A stretch of DNA of 64,000 nt, taken from contig UCEU01000008.1 in the NCBI GenBank assembly GCA_900471485.1, forward strand, positions 67,314-131,313. Direction: 5' to 3'. The notes beneath the pieces are model-generated. The model worked only from the letters and a program-made list of their open reading frames with translations, was not told the origin of the DNA and searched no databases. This stretch comes from Hyphomicrobiales bacterium. Lineage in GTDB: Bacteria > Pseudomonadota > Alphaproteobacteria > Rhizobiales > Rhizobiaceae. Of this stretch, positions 45,339 through 54,479 are shown piece after piece; position 1 is the first letter of the stretch; every line of letters begins with the position of its first letter. Position numbers and translations under genes: made by a program.

Positions 45339-45677
45339 CTAGAGCCGCCTGATTTCCGGGCGGTCGGCCAGCTTGTTGCGAAGCCTGCGTTTCACCTCGT
45401 CGTCCTGCTCTTCCATCGCGGTGACGAGCTCGCGCAGCGTCGAGCGCAGGCCGTGGATCTGATCGACGAGGTCCATCATCAGGTCGACACCGGCTTCGTT
45501 GACGCCGAGATCGCGGGTGAGGTCGAGGATCAACCTGCCGCGCGCGACATCGGCGTCGCGAAACTCGCGGTTGTTTCCGCGCGTTTCCGGCAACAGCCAG
45601 CCCTGCTCGACCCAGACGTCGAGAACCGTGCCTTCGATCTTCAGAAAGTGGATGAGTTCAAGATCATTCATGGTCAT
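45339..45677 (-). CDS. cbpM: Chaperone modulator CbpM
   Basis: A 112-aa MerR-like modulatory protein that binds the J-domain of CbpA and inhibits it. It has a helix-turn-helix-like core (HFLKIEGTVLDVWVEQGWLLPE) and a helical C-terminus (GVNEAGVDLMMDLVDQIHGLRS). It overlaps the cbpA stop by 4 bp, the standard cbpA-cbpM arrangement. Confidence 0.9.
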   Translation of the reverse strand: MTMNDLELIHFLKIEGTVLDVWVEQGWLLPETRGNNREFRDADVARGRLILDLTRDLGVNEAGVDLMMDLVDQIHGLRSTLRELVTAMEEQDDEVKRRLRNKLADRPEIRRL

Positions 45678-46597
45678 TCTCCCATGCTCTTTCTTGGCTC
45701 CTGCGGATGCTCGGGCGCCCAGCTTTCCATGAACTCCGTCAATTTCTGATCGGGCGCGTCGGGCAGGACGATCTTCAGCGAGACATAGATATCGCCAGCG
45801 GCGCCGCCGCGCTTCGGCGCGCCCTTGCCCTTCAGGCGGAGGACCTTGCCGGTGTTGGAATTCGGCGCAAGCGTCACGTTGACCGGGCCTGACGGCGTCG
45901 GCACGCGCACCTTGCCGCCGAGGACTGCCTCGCTGATCGAGATCGGCAGATCAAAACGGATGTCGTCTCCATCGCGAATATAGAAGGCATGCGGGCGAAC
46001 GCGGATTTCCACCAGCGCATCACCGGCCGCCGCGCCGCCTATTCCGGGCTCGCCCTTGCCTTTCAGGCGCAGCGTCTGGCCGTCGCGGGTTCCCGGTGGA
46101 ATCTGAAGATCGATCGCGGGGCCATCGGGGAGCCTGATCTGCGTTTTCGTGCCGTTCACTGCGTCGAGGAAATCGACCTCCATGGAAAAGCGGCGATCCG
46201 ACCCCTGTGCGCGAAACCCGCCGCCCTGGCGGGTGCGCTGCGAGAAGAAGTTGGAGAATATGTCGTCGCTGTCGCCGAAATCGGCGAAGCCGGAGCTGTT
46301 GTGATACGGATTGCCAGCGCCCGCTCCAGCCGCGTTCGCATAGTCGCGATAATAGTTGCGCTGCGGCTTCTCGGCGCCGGTCATGTCGATCTCGCCGCGG
46401 TCGAAGCGCTTGCGCTTGTCCTCGTCGCCGAGGATTTCATAGGCCGAGGAAATCTCCTTGAAGCGCTCCTCCGCCTTCTTGTCTCCCGGATTGAGATCGG
46501 GGTGAAGTTTCTTTGCGAGCTTGCGGAATGCGCTTTGAATATCCTTTTGCGAGGCGTCTTTCTTCACGCCCAGAAGCTCGTATGGATCGGTGCTCAT
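45674..46597 (-). CDS. cbpA: DnaJ-family co-chaperone CbpA
   Basis: A 307-aa class B J-domain protein. The J domain is at residues 4-70 (PYELLGVKKDASQKDIQSAFRKLAKKLHPDLNPGD, with HPD). Then come a Gly/Phe-rich linker and two beta-rich C-terminal substrate-binding domains (LQIPPGTRDGQTLRLKGKGEPG, VRVPTPSGPVNVTLAPNSNTGK); there is no zinc finger. It stimulates DnaK ATPase. CbpM is encoded in overlap. The ribosome-binding site CGGAGAT lies in a hairpin that could limit translation. Confidence 0.93.
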   Translation of the reverse strand: MSTDPYELLGVKKDASQKDIQSAFRKLAKKLHPDLNPGDKKAEERFKEISSAYEILGDEDKRKRFDRGEIDMTGAEKPQRNYYRDYANAAGAGAGNPYHNSSGFADFGDSDDIFSNFFSQRTRQGGGFRAQGSDRRFSMEVDFLDAVNGTKTQIRLPDGPAIDLQIPPGTRDGQTLRLKGKGEPGIGGAAAGDALVEIRVRPHAFYIRDGDDIRFDLPISISEAVLGGKVRVPTPSGPVNVTLAPNSNTGKVLRLKGKGAPKRGGAAGDIYVSLKIVLPDAPDQKLTEFMESWAPEHPQEPRKSMGE

Positions 46598-46601
46598 ACA
46601 T

Positions 46602-46625
46602 ATCTCCGGTTCGCCGGGCGGAGAT
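46602..46625 (-). promoter_or_regulatory. Hairpin enclosing the cbpA ribosome-binding site
   Basis: Read on the minus strand, ATCTCCG pairs with CGGAGAT (7 bp perfect, 10-nt loop). The second arm is the Shine-Dalgarno of cbpA, 6 nt before ATG. An alternative pairing GCCGG/CCGGC (overlapping the first arm and loop) would free the site. It is a candidate thermosensor-like element for a heat-shock co-chaperone gene. Confidence 0.45.
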
Positions 46626-46686
46626 CGCCGGCCTTGTTGCCTGCAATATAGGTTGTGCGATCAGGGCAGACGAGGGGCGGAACGGG

Positions 46687-47193
46687 TCAGTTTCGCCGCA
46701 GATTGATTTCGCTGGTCACCACCTGCTTGCCGGATGCCGGATCTTTGTCGATCGTCTTGATCCGGATGGCATTGTTGCCCAGGCGCTGGATCGTCATGCT
46801 GGCGGTGCGATCGCCATTGATGATCTTCGACCAGCGAACGGCGAGGTTGATGGCGTCGCCGCTGCGCCCGCCGTTGAGCTTCGAAACGCCGCCGGAGGGG
46901 CCGACATAGCTGCCGCTATATTGCTTTCCCCTCGCGGTTACGGTGGCCGAGACTTCGCGCGAGAGCACGATCAGGCCGGTGCAGGTGCCGTTCATCGATA
47001 GCGCCTCGCCACTGACCTTCGACTGGAACGTGCAGTCGAGATTGACGGGCGACGATGCGGTCGTTCGCTTCATCATGCCGCTGCCGGTCCAGCCACCGGC
47101 GAGCGTTTTCAGGAAACCGGCCTCACTCGCCGACACGGTGCCGGCGGCGAGCGAGAGCAGGGCTGCAAGAACCGGCGGATAAAGAGTTCGCAT
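46687..47193 (-). CDS. Exported hypothetical protein
   Basis: A 168-aa protein with a signal peptide (LYPPVLAALLSLAAGTVSASEA) and a soluble beta-rich domain (LAGGWTGSGMMKRTTASSPVNLDCTFQSKV; NGTCTGLIVLSREVSATV) with two Cys that could form a disulfide. The pattern (Trp-containing GGWTGSG start, lipocalin-like strands) recalls rhizobial secreted proteins of unknown function. GGGAGGATGCG precedes ATG 47193; an upstream ATG at 47211 is less likely. It shares no obvious operon. Confidence 0.75.
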   Translation of the reverse strand: MRTLYPPVLAALLSLAAGTVSASEAGFLKTLAGGWTGSGMMKRTTASSPVNLDCTFQSKVSGEALSMNGTCTGLIVLSREVSATVTARGKQYSGSYVGPSGGVSKLNGGRSGDAINLAVRWSKIINGDRTASMTIQRLGNNAIRIKTIDKDPASGKQVVTSEINLRRN

Positions 47194-47268
47194 CGCATCC
47201 TCCCAGATCACGGCGATAGCTCAACAATGCATTTGCTCCGACCAAGGTTCCCGTCTGCGTGGCTGCGG

Positions 47269-48030
47269 TCAGCCCACGGTCAGTTGCAGGCGGTCGGCTC
47301 CGAGCGAAATCTCGATAAGGCCGGGGCCAGACAGTTCGATCGCGCCACAGAGCGTGCCCGTGGTGATCAGCGCGCCGGCCTTGAGCGAACTATCGGGCCG
47401 CTGCTTGTCGTTCGCATAGGCGGAGAGCCAGGTGAGGACATCGCCTTTGGGGTGGCCAGCCGGGCCGTCGTAGATGCTTGCGCCGTTCAACGTCACCTTC
47501 AAGGGCGTGCCGCCCACAGTGTCGATGACTGTCTTCGGCAGGGCCGGGCCGAGCACATAGCCGCTGTTGCCGAGTCGATCGGCAAGGAAAAGCAGGAACG
47601 ACAGGGCGCCGCTCTCCTTGATGCCGCTGACAAGCAGTTCGGCCCCGAGATAGGCGGTGTCGATGGCGTCGATGATCTCGGCGCGGCTGTAGGGCGTATC
47701 GCGATGCGGCAGGTCCTTGCCCAGCCGCACGGCGATCTCGGCCTCGAATTTCATGCCGGCATGAAACGGGATCGTCGCGCCGGAAACGGCCTCGTGATAG
47801 GGCGAAAGCGGCGCCGTCACGGCCTGGCCGTCCGGCGAAACCGTGACCTTCCACGCGTTGCTGGAGATGGTCTCGGCGGCAGCCAGGAAATTCTGCGCAT
47901 CCATGGCGTGGCGCAGGTCCGTCGGCAGCGCGAAATCCGCGGTCGGCGCCCGCTCGCCTGCGCGGCGCAGGCTGTGCAGGCGGGACGCAAGGGCGCGAGG
48001 GTCGAAGGCCGCGGCGGCGGAATCAGTCAT
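47269..48030 (-). CDS. 2-keto-4-pentenoate hydratase / fumarylacetoacetate hydrolase family protein
   Basis: A 253-aa FAH-fold protein of the MhpD-like hydratase branch. Segments are FHAGMKFEAEIAVRLGKDLPHR (metal ligands E-x-E), DTAYLGAELLVSG and AGHPKGDVLTWLSAYANDK. These enzymes hydrate 2-hydroxypenta-2,4-dienoate or cleave 2-oxo acids in aromatic degradation. It lies 77 bp downstream of rhaK on the same strand; a link to rhamnose is not shown. Confidence 0.87.
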   Translation of the reverse strand: MTDSAAAAFDPRALASRLHSLRRAGERAPTADFALPTDLRHAMDAQNFLAAAETISSNAWKVTVSPDGQAVTAPLSPYHEAVSGATIPFHAGMKFEAEIAVRLGKDLPHRDTPYSRAEIIDAIDTAYLGAELLVSGIKESGALSFLLFLADRLGNSGYVLGPALPKTVIDTVGGTPLKVTLNGASIYDGPAGHPKGDVLTWLSAYANDKQRPDSSLKAGALITTGTLCGAIELSGPGLIEISLGADRLQLTVG

Positions 48031-48107
48031 GTCAGTCTCCAGCTTGTTCGGAACGCCACTCTATCGGCAACGTTAAGATGGAGCGAGTGGCTGCGATGGA
48101 AAGAGTG

Positions 48108-49490
48108 CTATTCCATCGCCGCGTACCAGGCGCGGCGATAATCGCGCAGCCCGGCGATCTCGGTTGGCGCGAAGTGCCGCTCGGCGCCGGGCTTCGGCCG
48201 GATGCCGGTTAGGTAGGCCGCACCCTGGCTGGTACCCGTCGAGCCCGGCAGCGCGATCACATCGCGTCCGGTCAGCGCCGCCAGAATCGTCATGTAGGTC
48301 TCGTTGAGCGCGAAGGGGCCTTCGACCACGATCGGACCCTTCGCGCCGATCAGGTCGAGGCAGGCCTCGTTCATGAGCGCGAGATAGAGACAGACGGCAG
48401 CGTAACGCTCGGCGGCGCTGGCGCCGTCGGCATTGATCCAGCGGGATTTTCTGCCGGGGAATGGACCGGAACCGGGTGCGATGTTCGGCAGAAGCATCAT
48501 GCCGCGTGCGATGACAGGTTCGACGGCGACGTTGGCGGCATCGGAGCCGACAGGACCGATTTCCTCCGAGAGCGTCGAGAATTCTCGCCCGCCCATGAAG
48601 CGGGAAGAGGGGACGGCGCGGCCATAGGCATCGACATTGGCGAGCGCGTCGCGCTTGGGGTCGAGATGGTCGAGATCGCCGCCGACGCCGAAGTTGATGA
48701 CCCATGTGCCGGTGGAGACCACCGCGAAAGGGGCGGGCCTCGTGACCAGATGCGGCAGCAGGGAGGCGTTGGAATCGTGGATGCCGCAATAGACCGGAAT
48801 GCCCGCAGCCAATCCGATATCGTCGGCGATCGCGTGCAACACCGGGCCAAGCGCGTCGAAGGACGAGCGGACGGGCGCCATGAGGTCTCGGATGCCGAGC
48901 CTGTCGACCAGTGAGGAGTAATCGCCGGTGCGCGGGTTCCAGAGGTCCGTATGGCAACCGAGTGAGGTCGCCTCGTTCGCCTCAACGCCCGTCAGCCGCG
49001 CCGCCCAGTATTGCGGGTAGGTGACGATGCTGGCTACTCTTGCGAAATCGGCGGGAAAGGCGGTCTTCTGGTAGTGAAGCTGCGCGCCGACATTAAGTCC
49101 CATCGTCTGGTGAGGGGAGAAGGTCTCCTCGAAACCGGGTCGCAGGGCGGCGTAGGCATCCCGGATCTCCTGCGGGTATTCATGCTCGTAATCCAGCACC
49201 GGCATCGCGAGCGCGCCGGTCTCATCAAGCAATGCCGCCGATGCTCCATGCGTGGTAATGGAGATCGCATCGAAGCCGGGCTGTTTCGCGAAGCCCTTGA
49301 GCGCATTCAATGTGAACGACCAAAGACCCTCCACATCGTAATGCGGGTAGGGACCGTCCTTGAGGACGGTGTTCGGCGTCTTCACCACCGCGATTTCGGC
49401 GCCGGTGGCGCTATCGAGCACCACCACCTTGGCGTTGGTCTTGCCGATGTCGAGAACGGCGATGCGAGCGTAGTTGGGATGCGCGGTCAT
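48108..49490 (-). CDS. rhaK: Rhamnulokinase-type FGGY carbohydrate kinase RhaK
   Basis: A 460-aa FGGY-family sugar kinase of the rhizobial type, phosphorylating L-rhamnulose. The N-terminal phosphate loop [15 protein letters not shown] and the ADP-binding segment [15 protein letters not shown] are clear, and a C-terminal [18 protein letters not shown] follows. In R. leguminosarum RhaK is also needed for RhaSTPQ transport. The start is ATG 49490 in a 4-bp overlap with rhaU; a start at 49577 would run deep into rhaU. Confidence 0.92.
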   Translation of the reverse strand: MTAHPNYARIAVLDIGKTNAKVVVLDSATGAEIAVVKTPNTVLKDGPYPHYDVEGLWSFTLNALKGFAKQPGFDAISITTHGASAALLDETGALAMPVLDYEHEYPQEIRDAYAALRPGFEETFSPHQTMGLNVGAQLHYQKTAFPADFARVASIVTYPQYWAARLTGVEANEATSLGCHTDLWNPRTGDYSSLVDRLGIRDLMAPVRSSFDALGPVLHAIADDIGLAAGIPVYCGIHDSNASLLPHLVTRPAPFAVVSTGTWVINFGVGGDLDHLDPKRDALANVDAYGRAVPSSRFMGGREFSTLSEEIGPVGSDAANVAVEPVIARGMMLLPNIAPGSGPFPGRKSRWINADGASAAERYAAVCLYLALMNEACLDLIGAKGPIVVEGPFALNETYMTILAALTGRDVIALPGSTGTSQGAAYLTGIRPKPGAERHFAPTEIAGLRDYRRAWYAAME

Positions 49491-49807
49491 GGCATGTGAA
49501 AGACGGTGACGAGGTCGCTCTGGACGGGCGAATTGTCGGGGTTGGTCGCCATGATGTCCCCCATGTGCGCCCACCACTTCTTCATGACCGGATGCTCCGG
49601 CAGGCTCGCCATGGTGTGATCCGTCGGTCGGGTCAGCACGCCGAACAGCGTATTGGTTTCCCGGTCCAGATGGATCGAATAGTCGCTGGCGCCTGATTTG
49701 TGCAGGAGGTCCACCAGTTCCGGCCAGATTTCGTCATGGCGCTTCTTGTACTCGGCTTCCATGCCGGGATTGAGCGTCATCTTGAAAGCGTGTTTCTCAA
49801 GGGTCAT
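49487..49807 (-). CDS. rhaU: L-rhamnose mutarotase RhaU
   Basis: A 106-aa RhaM/RhaU-family epimerase that interconverts alpha and beta anomers of L-rhamnose. Signature: [47 protein letters not shown] and [12 protein letters not shown], with the catalytic His in KRHDEIWP. It lies between rhaQ (1-bp overlap) and rhaK (4-bp overlap). Confidence 0.95.
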   Translation of the reverse strand: MTLEKHAFKMTLNPGMEAEYKKRHDEIWPELVDLLHKSGASDYSIHLDRETNTLFGVLTRPTDHTMASLPEHPVMKKWWAHMGDIMATNPDNSPVQSDLVTVFHMP

Positions 49808-50817
49808 CAGGAACTCATGGCTTTGATGCGGCGGGCGATGATCGGGATCGCGATGGTGATGATCAGCAGCAGGCCGATGAAGATCGACATGACGATGCCG
49901 GGTACATTGAGGAGCCCGAGGCCGAAGGTGACGAGGCCCATCACGAAGGCCGCGATGACGACGCCGCCGATCTTGCCGGAGCCGCCGAGGATCGAGACGC
50001 CGCCGAGAACGACCATGGTCACGACCTCGAGCTCCCAGCCCTGCGCGATCGACGGGCGCGTCGAGCCGAGCCGCGAAGTGAGGCAGACCGAGGCGATGCC
50101 GCTCATCACGCCTGTCAGCACGAAGAGAATGAACTTCACGCGCTCGACCGGGATGCCGGAGAAGCGGGCGGCGAAATCATTGTTGCCGATCGTGTAAACC
50201 TGACGGCCGAAGTTCGTGGCGTGCAGGAGAATGGCGAACAGGACCGCCAATACGATGAAGAGCACGAACTCGAAGGAGAAGACCCAGACGACGTAACCCT
50301 GGCCGAAGAAAGCGAAGTCCTCTGGGTAACCACCATAAGCCTGGTCGCCGAGGACGATGTAGGAAATGCCGCGAAACAGGCTCATCGTGCCGATGGTCAC
50401 GACAATCGACGGCAGTTTCAACACCGAGACCAGGAAACCGTTGAACATGCCGCAGAGCAGGCCGACACCGACGCCGATGGCGACGAGACCAGGCGCGCCG
50501 ACGCCAGCCTGGGCAGCGGCGCCCATGGCGGTCGAGGCGAGCGCGATGATGGCCGCGACCGACAGGTCGATCTCGCCCGAGATGACGAGCAGCGCCATGG
50601 CGAAGGCGATCATCGCCTTTTCTGTGAAGTTGAAGGTCGCGTCGGAGAGGTTCCAGGCATCCAGGAAGTAGGGCGATGCCAGGGAGTTGAAGATGAAGAT
50701 CAGGACCGCGACGCCGAAGAGCAGGACTTCCCAACTCGACATGATGCGCTTGAACGGAGTTCCCAAGCGGTCCGGAATGACGCGCTTTTCGGTGTGCGTG
50801 GAAACGACGGTGCTCAT
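49807..50817 (-). CDS. rhaQ: Rhamnose ABC transporter permease RhaQ
   Basis: A 336-aa ribose-type ABC permease with about ten membrane helices. It carries the conserved [47 protein letters not shown] region and the ATP-binding-protein contact loop near [11 protein letters not shown]. It pairs with RhaP to form the membrane channel. It overlaps rhaP by 4 bp and rhaU by 1 bp. Confidence 0.93.
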   Translation of the reverse strand: MSTVVSTHTEKRVIPDRLGTPFKRIMSSWEVLLFGVAVLIFIFNSLASPYFLDAWNLSDATFNFTEKAMIAFAMALLVISGEIDLSVAAIIALASTAMGAAAQAGVGAPGLVAIGVGVGLLCGMFNGFLVSVLKLPSIVVTIGTMSLFRGISYIVLGDQAYGGYPEDFAFFGQGYVVWVFSFEFVLFIVLAVLFAILLHATNFGRQVYTIGNNDFAARFSGIPVERVKFILFVLTGVMSGIASVCLTSRLGSTRPSIAQGWELEVVTMVVLGGVSILGGSGKIGGVVIAAFVMGLVTFGLGLLNVPGIVMSIFIGLLLIITIAIPIIARRIKAMSS

Positions 50818-51815
50818 GCTGCCACCTCTGCTGGGGTCTCTGCCGCGGCCTTGTCACGCAGGATGATGCGGCCGCGATTGCGCTCGCGCCTTGCGTTGAA
50901 GACGACGGCGAGGATGATGACGGTGCCGGAGATCGCCATCTGCGTGAACGGCGAGATGCCGATGACAGGCAGTGCGTTCTTGATGACGCCGAGGAAGAGG
51001 GCGCCGAGCACCGTGCCGATGACTGAACCCACGCCGCCCGCGATCGAGATGCCGCCGATGACGCAGGCCGCAACGCTGTCGAGTTCGAAGCCGTTTGCGA
51101 TATCGACATAAGCGACGGCGTAGCGCGACACCCAGAGATAGCTTGCAAGACCTGCCAATGCGCCTGAGAGAACGAAGGCGAGGAATTTCGTCCAGCCAAC
51201 ATCGATACCGGCATAGACGGCCGCGGTCGGATTGCCGCCCGCCGCATAGGTCGAGCGGCCGAACTGGGTGTATTTCAGCAGCATGTAGATCAGCGCCACG
51301 ATGATGATCGCGGCCCAGCTCAGGATCGGCATGCCGAGGACGACAGTGCGTGGAACGTTGAGGAACGTCGGCGTCATCTGGTGCGCGTTGACCCATTCAC
51401 CGCCCGACAGCACGAAGGCCATGCCGCGATAGATGGTCAGCGTACCTAATGTCACGACGATCGGCGGAATTTCGAGTGCCCAAACCAGGAAGCCGTTGAT
51501 CGCACCGAGAAAGGCGCCGATCAGCACCGCGGCAAGGATCAGGACAATAAGGGGCAGATCCGGATGCGCGGCGTTCAGCATCGCGATCGCCATGCCGGTG
51601 AAGGCGAGGTTGGCGGCAACCGAAAGGTCGATCGACTTCGTCAGGATAACAGTCATCTGCGCAAGCGCCAGGATGATCAGGATCGACGTGTCGTTGAAGA
51701 TGCCGGCGAGGTTAGCAGGCGTCGCGAAGCCCTGGGCTCGCGTCGAGAAGACCGCGATCATCACCGCGATGATGATGAAGAGCAGCGTTTCGCGTTTTTT
51801 CAGGAGTCTGGACAT
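50814..51815 (-). CDS. rhaP: Rhamnose ABC transporter permease RhaP
   Basis: A 333-aa ribose-type permease with about ten helices (LLFIIIAVMIAVFST at the N-terminus; GAFLGAINGFLVWALEIPPIVVTLGTLTIYRG mid-protein; GRSTYAAGGNPTAAVYAGI contact loop). It forms the heterodimeric permease with RhaQ. It starts 10 bp after the rhaT stop. Confidence 0.93.
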   Translation of the reverse strand: MSRLLKKRETLLFIIIAVMIAVFSTRAQGFATPANLAGIFNDTSILIILALAQMTVILTKSIDLSVAANLAFTGMAIAMLNAAHPDLPLIVLILAAVLIGAFLGAINGFLVWALEIPPIVVTLGTLTIYRGMAFVLSGGEWVNAHQMTPTFLNVPRTVVLGMPILSWAAIIIVALIYMLLKYTQFGRSTYAAGGNPTAAVYAGIDVGWTKFLAFVLSGALAGLASYLWVSRYAVAYVDIANGFELDSVAACVIGGISIAGGVGSVIGTVLGALFLGVIKNALPVIGISPFTQMAISGTVIILAVVFNARRERNRGRIILRDKAAAETPAEVAA

Positions 51816-51825
51816 GCTGGTACCC

Positions 51826-53361
51826 TCAAGCGTTACCGGTGGCAGCGCGCACCAGCGTTTCCGGCGTCAGGTCCCTGCGCTCGAAGAGGCCGGCAGACAG
51901 GCCCTCCTTCATGACAAGAACCCGGTCGGACATTCCGATGATCTCCGGCAGTTCGGACGAGATCATGATGATGGACAGGCCCTCGGCGGCGAGCTCGCTG
52001 ATGAAGCCATGCACGGCCGCCTTCGAGCCGATGTCTATGCCCTTGGTCGGCTCGTCGAGAATGATGACCTTGGGCATGGTCGCCAGCCACTTGCCGATAA
52101 CCACCTTCTGCTGGTTGCCGCCCGACAGCGTGCCGACAGGGACGGAGAGAGCCGCGGCGCGCAGATCGAGCCGTTCGGCGTATTTGCGGGCGAGCGCGAA
52201 CTCGTTGGCCGCCTTCAGGAAACCCTTGCGCGAGGTGCGCCCGAGCGACGGTAGTGTCATGTTCTGGTAAATCGGCATCGGCAGCGCCAGGCCATGGCGC
52301 CCGCGCTCTTCCGGTACATAGACGATGCCGGCCTTGATCGCGTCGAGCGGCGAGTTGATGCTGATCTCCTTGCCGTCGAGCGTCAGCTTGCCGGATAGAG
52401 GCTTGGTGATACCGAACAGCGACTGGCAAAGCTCGGAACGACCGGCGCCGATCAGGCCGTAGATGCCGAGGATCTCGCCCTTGCGCAGCGTCAGCGAAAT
52501 GTCGCGGAATTCAGTCTGGTGACAGTACTTCTCGACCTGCAGGACCGGCGCGCCGATGGCGACATCGATCTTCGGGAACGCATTCTCGACGTCGCGGCCG
52601 ACCATAAGCCGCACGATGTCGTCCTGCGGTGTGGTCTTCAGCTTGCCGTGGCCGACAGCCTTGCCGTCGCGGAACACGACGAAGTTGTCGGCGATCTCAT
52701 AGAGTTCGTCGAACTTGTGGCTGATGAAGAGGATCGCCTTGCCCTGCGCCTTGAGGCCCTCGACGATGCGGAAGAGATCGTCGATTTCCTTGCGCGACAG
52801 GGCGGCGGTCGGCTCGTCCATAATGACGATGCGGGCCTCGATCGACAGTGCGCGGGAGATCGCCACGAGATGGCGTTGCGCGATCGAGAGGTCCTTCAGG
52901 CGGATGGTCGGATCGATATTGCTTTCGAGCGAGGTCAGCAGCGCCTTGGCGCGGCTGTTCATCAGCGTCCAGTCGATCGTGCGGAATTTCGTTCTCGGCG
53001 CATGGCCGAGGAAGATGTTTTCGGCAACCGTCAGCTCGTCGAAGAGGACGGTTTCCTGATGGATCGCGGTGACGCCGGCATCGATCGCGGCCTGCGCATT
53101 GGCAAACGTCGTCGGCTTGCCGTCGACGATGATCTCGCCTTCGTTCGGCCGGTAGATGCCGGTGAGAATCTTCACAAGGGTCGACTTGCCGGCACCGTTT
53201 TCGCCGATCAGCGCGGTGACCTTGCCGGGATAGAGCGCGATGCTGACGTTATCGAGCGCCTTCACGCCAGGGAAGATCTGCGAGATGCCGCGCATCTCGA
53301 GAATTGCGGGTACGTCGTTTGTCGCGACGCTTGCAACAGGGTGTTGAAGGGCGTTGTTCAT
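51826..53361 (-). CDS. rhaT: Rhamnose ABC transporter ATP-binding protein RhaT
   Basis: A 511-aa protein with two ABC domains, as in RbsA/MglA. The first carries Walker A GENGAGKSTLVK, signature region LSIAQRHLVAISRAL and Walker B IVIMDEPTAAL. The second has a degenerate Walker A (GLIGAGRSEL) with LSGGNQQKVVIGKWLA and VIILDEPTKGID. It powers the RhaPQ channel. It is separated from rhaS by a 71-bp gap with a strong hairpin. Confidence 0.94.
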   Translation of the reverse strand: MNNALQHPVASVATNDVPAILEMRGISQIFPGVKALDNVSIALYPGKVTALIGENGAGKSTLVKILTGIYRPNEGEIIVDGKPTTFANAQAAIDAGVTAIHQETVLFDELTVAENIFLGHAPRTKFRTIDWTLMNSRAKALLTSLESNIDPTIRLKDLSIAQRHLVAISRALSIEARIVIMDEPTAALSRKEIDDLFRIVEGLKAQGKAILFISHKFDELYEIADNFVVFRDGKAVGHGKLKTTPQDDIVRLMVGRDVENAFPKIDVAIGAPVLQVEKYCHQTEFRDISLTLRKGEILGIYGLIGAGRSELCQSLFGITKPLSGKLTLDGKEISINSPLDAIKAGIVYVPEERGRHGLALPMPIYQNMTLPSLGRTSRKGFLKAANEFALARKYAERLDLRAAALSVPVGTLSGGNQQKVVIGKWLATMPKVIILDEPTKGIDIGSKAAVHGFISELAAEGLSIIMISSELPEIIGMSDRVLVMKEGLSAGLFERRDLTPETLVRAATGNA

Positions 53362-53390
53362 CAGCGCTTACCAGTGTTCATTGGGAAGGG

Positions 53391-53411
53391 CCCGGCGGCA
53401 GTGCCGCCGGG
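53391..53411 (-). promoter_or_regulatory. Intercistronic hairpin between rhaS and rhaT
   Basis: CCCGGCGG-CAGTG-CCGCCGGG, a perfect 8-bp stem between the binding-protein gene and the ATPase gene. There is no T-run on the transcribed side, so it more likely protects the rhaS mRNA or attenuates than terminates fully. This is a usual device for high binding-protein expression. Confidence 0.55.
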
Positions 53412-53432
53412 TTTTGTCTGTCCGCGAAAGGC

Positions 53433-54428
53433 TTAGAAAACCTTCGAGAACTGGTCGATGTTCGACGCGTTGTAGATGAACGGGTCGGCCATCGCGGCTT
53501 CGCCCTTGTCGTCTACCTTGATCTTGCCCATGCGGCCGGCTTCGATTTCGGTGCCCGGCGCTCCGGTCGCGTCACCCTTTACGAGGTGATAGGCGATCTG
53601 CGTCGCGGAGTAGCCGAGGTCGATCGGGTTCCAGATCGCGAATTCCTTCGTCGCACCCGACTTGATCGCACCGGCCATTTCGGACGGCAGGCCAAGACCC
53701 GTGACATAGACCTTGCCGACAAGACCCTTGTCTTCGACAACCTTGGAAGCGGCCAAAACGCCGACCGTCGTCGGAGCGACGATGACCTTGACATCAGGGT
53801 TGGACTTCAGCAGGCCTTCTGCTTCACGATAGGACTTGTCGGAGAGGTCGTCGCCGTAAACCGTGGTGACCAGGTTCAGGCCAGCGAAGTCCTTGAGCTG
53901 CTTCTTCATCTGGTCGATCCAGATGTTCTGGTTCGTCGAGGTGGTGGTTGCAGACAGGATCGCGAAGTCGCCCTTGCCGCCTTCAAGATGATCCTTGACG
54001 AGCGTCAGGCACATCTTGCCGATCAGTTCGTTGGACGACGGGTTCAGCTGCAGGATGCGGCCGTCCTTGTTGACGCCGGAATCCCAGGAGATGACCTTGA
54101 TGCCGCGCTGCTTGGCCTTCTTGAGGGCCGGGATGACAGCGTCGGGATCGTTGGCGGAGATCGCGATGGCGTCAACGCCCTGCGCGATCAGCGAGTTGAT
54201 GACTTCGATCTGGCCTTCAGCCGTCGTCGAGGTCGGGCCGGTGTAGATGACTTCCACGCCGCCGAGTTCCTTGGCTGCTTCCTGGGCGCCCTTGTTGGCG
54301 GCTTCAAAGAAGCCGTTGCCGAGCGACTTGACCACCAGGCCGATCTTGATGTCCTTGGCGCTTGCAGCACCTGCCATCAAGGCGACGGCAAAGGCGACGC
54401 CCACCGCCAGTGTTTTTGCGAGTTTCAT
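53433..54428 (-). CDS. rhaS: Rhamnose ABC transporter substrate-binding protein RhaS
   Basis: A 331-aa periplasmic sugar-binding protein. A signal peptide (KTLAVGVAFAVALMAGAASA) precedes a peripla_BP_4 fold with IKIGLVVKSLGNGFFEAANKGAQEAAKELG, AIAISANDPDAVIPALKKAKQRGIKVISWDSG, and FAIWNPIDLGYSATQIAYHL. It is the RhaS of the rhizobial rhaSTPQ importer, not the E. coli AraC-type RhaS. It lies 51 bp after rhaR. Confidence 0.94.
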   Translation of the reverse strand: MKLAKTLAVGVAFAVALMAGAASAKDIKIGLVVKSLGNGFFEAANKGAQEAAKELGGVEVIYTGPTSTTAEGQIEVINSLIAQGVDAIAISANDPDAVIPALKKAKQRGIKVISWDSGVNKDGRILQLNPSSNELIGKMCLTLVKDHLEGGKGDFAILSATTTSTNQNIWIDQMKKQLKDFAGLNLVTTVYGDDLSDKSYREAEGLLKSNPDVKVIVAPTTVGVLAASKVVEDKGLVGKVYVTGLGLPSEMAGAIKSGATKEFAIWNPIDLGYSATQIAYHLVKGDATGAPGTEIEAGRMGKIKVDDKGEAAMADPFIYNASNIDQFSKVF

Positions 54429-54479
54429 GCTTTATTCCTCCCACGTTGTTAAGACTTGACTACATCCTGCCGGCGCCAA

